From the NCBI RefSeq assembly GCF_001461825.1, contig NZ_LLZC01000020.1, positions 1 to 64,000 of the forward strand: DNA of 64,000 bases, read 5' to 3'. Below the pieces are notes generated by a model that saw only the letters and a list, made by a program, of their open reading frames with translations, ran no database searches and had not been told where the DNA came from. Positions 59,345 to 64,000 of this stretch are shown piece by piece. This DNA is from Bacillus velezensis (lineage in GTDB: Bacteria; Bacillota; Bacilli; Bacillales; Bacillaceae). Numbering within the stretch: position 1 is the stretch's first letter; the number at the start of each line of letters is the position of its first letter. The translations under genes and the position numbers were made by a program.

Positions 59345-60541
59345 TCATCCCTCTTTCGAAAGGTTCTCCTCTTGCCCGGCCCGGTTCATTACGGATCGGT
59401 ATTTCTCTTTCAGCGCTTTCGCGTTTTGGCTTGCGTCAAAATACGTGCGGACGGTTTGATAAAGTTCCTCGGCTGTTTGCGGCGTCCAAGCCTCTCCTCC
59501 GTCATATTGCAGAATCGATTCTGCCAGCGTCTCAGGTGAACCCGGCTTGATCAGCAACCCCCGGTGTTTCCCGAATAAAGAAGCCAATCCTCCGACATCG
59601 GTGCAGATTACCGGCACCTTCAGAGCGAGCGCCTCAATGACCACAGTCGGCATGCCTTCGCTGTAGGACGGCAGCGCCATTACATCCGAGGCCAGCAGAT
59701 AGTCCTGTACCTTGTCGTTCGGCACTTGCCCCGTGATGATATGAGCGGCTTCCCGCAATGAAGATGCGGCGGGACCGTCACCGACAAAGACAGCTTTATA
59801 TCTTTCATCCAATGACTGAACGGCTTTTGATAAGTCGAAAACACCTTTCTCTTTGACAAGCCTGCCGATGAACACGATCATTTTTTTATCCGGAGGAAGG
59901 CCGAGCCGTTTTCTGACGGCTTCTTTCGTCTCGTTCCTTTCTCGGAAGGCGTCAAGCGTGATGCCGATCGGAAGCACGCTGCACTCCGCTTCGATGAGCT
60001 TTTTCATTTGTTCCCGCAGACTGCCGCTCACAGCGTAAATATCGGCTGCTTCCCGCACCGCAAATGTAAATGCGCGATGAGCGCTTTTGCTGTAATGCGG
60101 ATAGACATTGACATCACTGCCATGCAAGGTCAGCACATACGGAATGCCTAGAGCCTTCGACACAATGGCGGCCGCTCCGCCTGACGGCATGGCGAAATGC
60201 GCGTGAATCAGATCGGGCTTCAGGCCATGATTTCTAATCGCGGAAAGAACCGATGCCGCCATTCTTTTATGCGGCTGCGCCCATTTCAGCTGCCCGGGAA
60301 CCGCCTGATAAAACGGCCGGTGGACGGACACGCCTTTCCGCCATTCATGCGCCGGCCTTATATCCTTTTGCCGATACGTCTTTTTCAGCACCCGGAATGG
60401 CGCGGCAAGTTTCGGCCGCGGACAAATGACGGTCATCTCCGCGCCAAGCTTTCTCAGTTCTTGCGCCTGTGTTTCATGAAAAACGCCTTCCCCCGGCTTT
60501 TCACTGCTCGGATAGACACTTGTCATCCACAATACCTTCAT
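59345..60541 (-). CDS. tuaC: TuaC, family 4 glycosyltransferase
   Basis: 398 residues. N-terminal acceptor domain (MTSVYPSSEKPGEGVFHETQ, HAHFAMPSGGAAA) and C-terminal donor domain (FIGRLVKEKGVFDL, PSYSEGMPTVVIEALALKVPVICTDVGG with the EX7E motif). Overlaps tuaB by four bases. Confidence 0.95.
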   Translation of the reverse strand: MKVLWMTSVYPSSEKPGEGVFHETQAQELRKLGAEMTVICPRPKLAAPFRVLKKTYRQKDIRPAHEWRKGVSVHRPFYQAVPGQLKWAQPHKRMAASVLSAIRNHGLKPDLIHAHFAMPSGGAAAIVSKALGIPYVLTLHGSDVNVYPHYSKSAHRAFTFAVREAADIYAVSGSLREQMKKLIEAECSVLPIGITLDAFRERNETKEAVRKRLGLPPDKKMIVFIGRLVKEKGVFDLSKAVQSLDERYKAVFVGDGPAASSLREAAHIITGQVPNDKVQDYLLASDVMALPSYSEGMPTVVIEALALKVPVICTDVGGLASLFGKHRGLLIKPGSPETLAESILQYDGGEAWTPQTAEELYQTVRTYFDASQNAKALKEKYRSVMNRAGQEENLSKEG

Positions 60542-61986
60542 AGCAAACGTCCTTTTCTTAATTTACTTTTCATATGCGGATAAGCTTTTCCTAACAGGAA
60601 TAAATAACACAACGCGCCGCAGACTACGGAGATTGCCAGACGCAGCTTGACATCAAGGCTGATCCGCTCCGTGCCGAAGCTGGCTGTAAAGGCGATGACA
60701 CCCATTGCCGCCGTAAGCAGAAACGGTTTGGCCACGGCTTTGAAGTAAGCCGACAGACGCAGCTTAATGACATATGCCAACAGCCAGCGCCCGATCAGGA
60801 AATTCAGGATGCTGATGAAAGCGTACGTCCAGGCTACCGTCAAGAGATTTCCGGACAGCACGGCGGCGTACAAAGATGCACCATACAGCAGCATCACCCC
60901 GGCGTCCCAATAAAACGCCAGATCGGCCCGCCCTTTTGCGAGCAGCACAGATCCGTTCGGATTCATCAGAACCCTTAAAATCCCGACGATGGCGAGAACG
61001 TTTAAAACCGGGACAGCCGCCAGCCATTTTTCTCCGAATACCGAAGCCACGAATGCATCCGACACTGAAACCAAACCGAGCAAAAGCGGAAAGGATATCA
61101 GCGCGAGTATTTTGGTCATATTGAGAAATCCTTCTCTGATAACGCTGTTTTCATGCTTGTTTTTCGCAAAGACGGGAAACGCGACTCTCGTAATGATCGG
61201 ATTAATTTTTAATACCGGAAGCGTGACAATCTGGTAGGCCAGATTGTAAATGCCAAGCGCCTCGGCGCCGATAAAACTGCCGATCAGAATCATATCAATA
61301 TTCGCCCCGAGCCGGTTCACAAGCCGGGAAGACAGCTGAAAGGCCCCGAAAGAAAAGAAGCCTTTCATTCCTTTCAGATCAAAAACGAACGCCGGTCTCC
61401 ATGTTTTTCTGCAGGACATCCAGTACAGAATGCCTTTTGACGATTGCAGCAGCACCTGGGAAATCACATAGGCGAGAATCGGGTCCGTATAAAAAACCGC
61501 GGCCGCCAAATACACGAAGGACAGCACATTTGAAAAGATTTCAATCTTGCTTAACGTGTTAAATGCCAGCGCTTTTTGCAGCATATACTGGTATTGCTGA
61601 CCGATCGGCGCGATTAAAAACATGACGGCCAGCACGCGGATTAAATAGACAAGCTCCTCCCGCCGATAAAAATCGGCGATGAGCGGACTGCTGAAAAACA
61701 GCAGCGCAAACAGCGCAAGCCCCGTTATGATATTCAGCCAGTACAAGGAAGACATCTGTTTATCAGTCACATGATCTTTTTGAATGAGCGCGGCGCCAAA
61801 ACCCATATCAAGCGCAATTTGGGCAAACACCACTACCGTTGTGATCATGCCGACAAGACCGAATTCAGCCAGTGACATGACCCGCCCGAGCAGGGCGAAT
61901 TGGATGATTTGAATGACCGTAATACACGCTGTCGAAATACTTGTCCATTTGGCGCCGCTCAAGATTTGATTTGTAATACTAGGCAT
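60538..61986 (-). CDS. tuaB: TuaB, Wzx-type teichuronic acid flippase
   Basis: 482 residues, twelve to fourteen membrane segments of the polysaccharide transport (PST/MATE-like) family. Probably moves lipid-linked repeat units across the membrane. Starts MPSITNQILSGAKWTSIST; 36 bases after tuaA. Confidence 0.94.
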   Translation of the reverse strand: MPSITNQILSGAKWTSISTACITVIQIIQFALLGRVMSLAEFGLVGMITTVVVFAQIALDMGFGAALIQKDHVTDKQMSSLYWLNIITGLALFALLFFSSPLIADFYRREELVYLIRVLAVMFLIAPIGQQYQYMLQKALAFNTLSKIEIFSNVLSFVYLAAAVFYTDPILAYVISQVLLQSSKGILYWMSCRKTWRPAFVFDLKGMKGFFSFGAFQLSSRLVNRLGANIDMILIGSFIGAEALGIYNLAYQIVTLPVLKINPIITRVAFPVFAKNKHENSVIREGFLNMTKILALISFPLLLGLVSVSDAFVASVFGEKWLAAVPVLNVLAIVGILRVLMNPNGSVLLAKGRADLAFYWDAGVMLLYGASLYAAVLSGNLLTVAWTYAFISILNFLIGRWLLAYVIKLRLSAYFKAVAKPFLLTAAMGVIAFTASFGTERISLDVKLRLAISVVCGALCYLFLLGKAYPHMKSKLRKGRLL

Positions 61987-62022
61987 CGTTTTCCCTACTT
62001 TTTTGTCTGCTGACCAGAATTT

Positions 62023-62664
62023 TTATCGCGCCCCGTCACCGGTCCAGATCACTTTGCACGTTTTGAGCATAATCTTCAGTTCCAATGAAAAGGTCAGGTT
62101 GCGGATATAATATAAGTCAAACATCAGTTTTTCCCTCGGTGTCATGTCATATCCCCCGTTGACCTGCGCCCAGCCGCTTAATCCCGGCTTAACGGCCAGC
62201 CGCTCCGTAAACCCCGGAATCTCAGCCTGAAACTGTTCCGTGAACACGGGACGCTCGGGACGCGGGCCGATCAGGCTCATTTCTCCCCGAAGCACATTTA
62301 CCAGCTGCGGCAGCTCATCAATACGGGTCCTTCTGATAAAAGCGCCGACCTTTGTCACGCGGGGATCCTTTTTCAGCGCCCAGACCGCCCCCGATTTTTC
62401 AGCATCTATTTTCATAGAGCGGAGCTTATACAAATAAAACGGCTTCCCGTCTTTGCCTACCCGCTCCTGCTTATAAAAAGCCGGGCCGGGCGACTCCAAA
62501 CGAATCAGTATGGAGAACAGGCCCATCACCGGGAGCGCCGCCAAAAGCCCCGCAAGCGCAAACACAATGTCCATGAATCGCTTAAAAGCCAAATAACGGG
62601 CCGTTCTTTCCGTAACGGCACCGGAAGTCCCCTGCCGCACTGCATAGTTATTATTTACATTCAT
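62023..62664 (-). CDS. tuaA: TuaA, undecaprenyl-phosphate sugar phosphotransferase
   Basis: 213 residues from ATG 62664; a longer frame from GTG 62697 lacks a ribosome site, whereas GGGAG lies 11 bases before the ATG. One N-terminal membrane segment ([18 protein letters not shown]) and the bacterial sugar transferase domain: [50 protein letters not shown] and [12 protein letters not shown]. Starts the lipid-linked teichuronic unit. Confidence 0.94.
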   Translation of the reverse strand: MNVNNNYAVRQGTSGAVTERTARYLAFKRFMDIVFALAGLLAALPVMGLFSILIRLESPGPAFYKQERVGKDGKPFYLYKLRSMKIDAEKSGAVWALKKDPRVTKVGAFIRRTRIDELPQLVNVLRGEMSLIGPRPERPVFTEQFQAEIPGFTERLAVKPGLSGWAQVNGGYDMTPREKLMFDLYYIRNLTFSLELKIMLKTCKVIWTGDGAR

Positions 62665-62697
62665 GCTTTTCTCTGCTCCCACTGACACACACCTCAC

Positions 62698-62850
62698 GAT
62701 TTGTTGGGATGTTTGATGACCTATGCCGTGAGTTTAGCAGATGGATGTTAATTGGAAGTAAAGGAAGCGTTAATGTTTATTAGAATGTTTCGATTATTGT
62801 TTTTTTATTGTAAATCTATTCATATCCATATTTGAGACAAAGCATAATGA
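62698..62850 (-). promoter_or_regulatory. tua operon promoter region, possible PhoP boxes
   Basis: AT-rich. The minus strand carries TTTACA (62814-62809), AAACA repeats near 62770-62795 and TTAACA (62751-62746). These resemble the TTAACA-type direct repeats bound by PhoP, which activates tua in phosphate-starved B. subtilis. The spacing is not regular enough for a firm call. Confidence 0.4.
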
Positions 62851-62887
62851 AAAATAAAAAAACAGACCGGTATGAACCGGTCTGTTT
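62851..62887. terminator. lytC terminator
   Basis: Perfect stem AAACAGACCGGT/ACCGGTCTGTTT with a four-base loop; T-run on the minus strand. It follows the lytC stop. Confidence 0.95.
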
Positions 62888-62898
62888 CCATGAAAAAA

Positions 62899-64000
62899 TT
62901 ATCGGAAATAGGAGGAAACGCCTTGGGTGATCCCCGCCGCGAGTCTGTCCTTTTTCGTTGATTGTTTTAAAATATTGGCATCAATCGGGCTTGTGACAAA
63001 ACCGGTTTCTAACAAGACACTCGGCATTTTAGAATACTTAATGACGTAAAATCCGGCAGTTTTCACACTGCGGTCACGCGTGCCGAGGGCAGAAACCATT
63101 CTCGGCTGAATATTTTGGGCAAGCCTCAGACTGTTTGCGGATTGGTACGTTTTATCATAATACGTCTCCGTACCGTTTGCACTGCTGTTATCATTCGCAT
63201 TTGCATGGACGCTGATGAAAATATCGGCGTTCGCCTTCGCCCCTTTGTTCACTCTCTCCTCAAGCGAATCAAAGGTGTCGCCCTTTCTTGACATTACAGT
63301 AAGCGCGCCCGCGCCGTATAATTGATTGTTAAGACGCGTAGCGATATCAAGGTTTACATTTTTCTCAAGCAAGCCGTTTCCGGTTGCACCCGAATCCTGA
63401 TAGCCGTGCCCTGGATCAATAAAGACCGTTTTGCCGACAACGGGATTTTTCAGCTGCGACGCGGCATTGTTGCTTAAAGATGAAGCACTTCCTATAACGG
63501 TGAAGCTGGTGATGTTTTTACTTCCGATATACGTCCGGACGTCTTTTGACAGACTGTCTCCATTCGTCAGCAGGTGAACTCTTCCCTGTTTGGCGCTCAG
63601 CACGCCTCCGACGATGGTATCCGCCTCTTTAAAACCATTGGTAACAAACGTATAGCCTGTGCTTAAGCCTGTCTTTTTTGCAAGATTCACAGACAGGTTA
63701 TAGCGGTTTTTGCCGCTGATTCTTGAAGGGTTCGGCAGTTTATTGTAAAGTGAGCTGCTGATGCTGCTTGTCCCGCCGATGACAATCGTGTTTTTAATCC
63801 CTAAGCTTTTGATCGCATTGGACGTAGAACCATTTAACGTTGAATCATTAGTGAATAAAATCGGATATTTTTTAGCAGACGCATAAGAAATCGCAGCCAT
63901 TCCATCTGCATCAACAAACCCGTTGACCACAAGGGCTGTAGAAGATCTTGTCATTTCACCCGCCACTTTTGCGGCTGTGGCATATCTCGTGCTTCCTGAT
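62899..64000 (-). CDS. lytC: LytC, N-acetylmuramoyl-L-alanine amidase (5' end beyond right edge)
   Basis: About 366 C-terminal residues are visible and the frame stays open to base 64000 (SGSTRYATAAKVAGEM). It contains type-2 cell-wall-binding repeats (ALVVNGFVDADGMAAISYASAKKYPILFTN; YTFVTNGFKEADTIVGG) followed by an amidase_3 domain: VFIDPGHGYQDSGA (zinc His), LLEKNVNLDIATRL (zinc Glu), ISVHANAND (zinc His) and VLLETGFVTS (catalytic Glu). Major vegetative autolysin, needed for wall turnover and motility; sigma-D dependent in B. subtilis. Confidence 0.95.
   Translation of the reverse strand, partial: SGSTRYATAAKVAGEMTRSSTALVVNGFVDADGMAAISYASAKKYPILFTNDSTLNGSTSNAIKSLGIKNTIVIGGTSSISSSLYNKLPNPSRISGKNRYNLSVNLAKKTGLSTGYTFVTNGFKEADTIVGGVLSAKQGRVHLLTNGDSLSKDVRTYIGSKNITSFTVIGSASSLSNNAASQLKNPVVGKTVFIDPGHGYQDSGATGNGLLEKNVNLDIATRLNNQLYGAGALTVMSRKGDTFDSLEERVNKGAKANADIFISVHANANDNSSANGTETYYDKTYQSANSLRLAQNIQPRMVSALGTRDRSVKTAGFYVIKYSKMPSVLLETGFVTSPIDANILKQSTKKDRLAAGITQGVSSYFR

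Overview
The window is a piece of a Bacillus subtilis-group chromosome, most probably from the B. amyloliquefaciens/velezensis branch. From about 22.9 kb to the right edge the gene order follows B. subtilis 168 as I recall it: minJ, swrA, ctpB, ftsX, ftsE, cccB, yvjA, prfB, secA, hpf, fliT, fliS, fliD, hag, csrA, fliW, flgL, flgK, flgN, flgM, yvyF, comFC, comFB, comFA, degV, degU, degS, yvyE, tagV, tagO, tuaH to tuaA, lytC. Protein divergence from strain 168 and some content differences point to a sister species. The species call is inference from gene content and remembered sequences, not from a search.

Region 1 (1-22.9 kb) is an accessory island, visibly more AT-rich than the rest. It holds a giant non-ribosomal peptide synthetase (NRPS) gene of 5700 codons and a second NRPS gene cut by the left edge, both on the minus strand. 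The assembly line starts with a fatty acyl-AMP ligase and an acyl carrier protein. Next come a heterocyclization domain, a cysteine-specific adenylation domain, a carrier and an epimerase. Its likely first product is an acyl-thiazoline, so the final product may be a thiazoline-capped lipopeptide. Three features are odd. One condensation domain is split between the two genes. The second cysteine module has a complete condensation domain followed by only the C-terminal half of a heterocyclization domain. The two cysteine A-domain regions form a near-identical direct repeat of about 1.8 kb. Upstream lie a short-chain dehydrogenase and scrambled remnants of a Tn7-like element (a TnsB-like 3' end and pieces of TniQ), which suggest how the island was acquired or rearranged.

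Region 2 (22.9-35.6 kb) is core: division-site selection and swarming (minJ, swrA with an intact A8 phase tract), a carboxy-terminal processing protease (ctpB), the FtsEX system, a lipoprotein cytochrome c, RF2 with its programmed frameshift, SecA and the hibernation factor Hpf. A secreted beta-helix protein on the opposite strand sits between ctpB and ftsX.

Region 3 (35.7-50.4 kb) holds late flagellar genes (filament, cap, chaperones, hook-filament junction proteins, FlgM and the FliW-CsrA-Hag homeostasis circuit), the comF DNA-uptake operon, degV and the DegS-DegU two-component system. flaG (yvyC), which I expect between hag and fliD, is missing.

Region 4 (50.6-64 kb) is cell-envelope: yvyE, the LCP ligase tagV, tagO (first step of wall teichoic acid synthesis), the complete tuaABCDEFGH teichuronic acid operon, and the amidase lytC running off the right edge. 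Rho-independent terminators separate nearly all operons.
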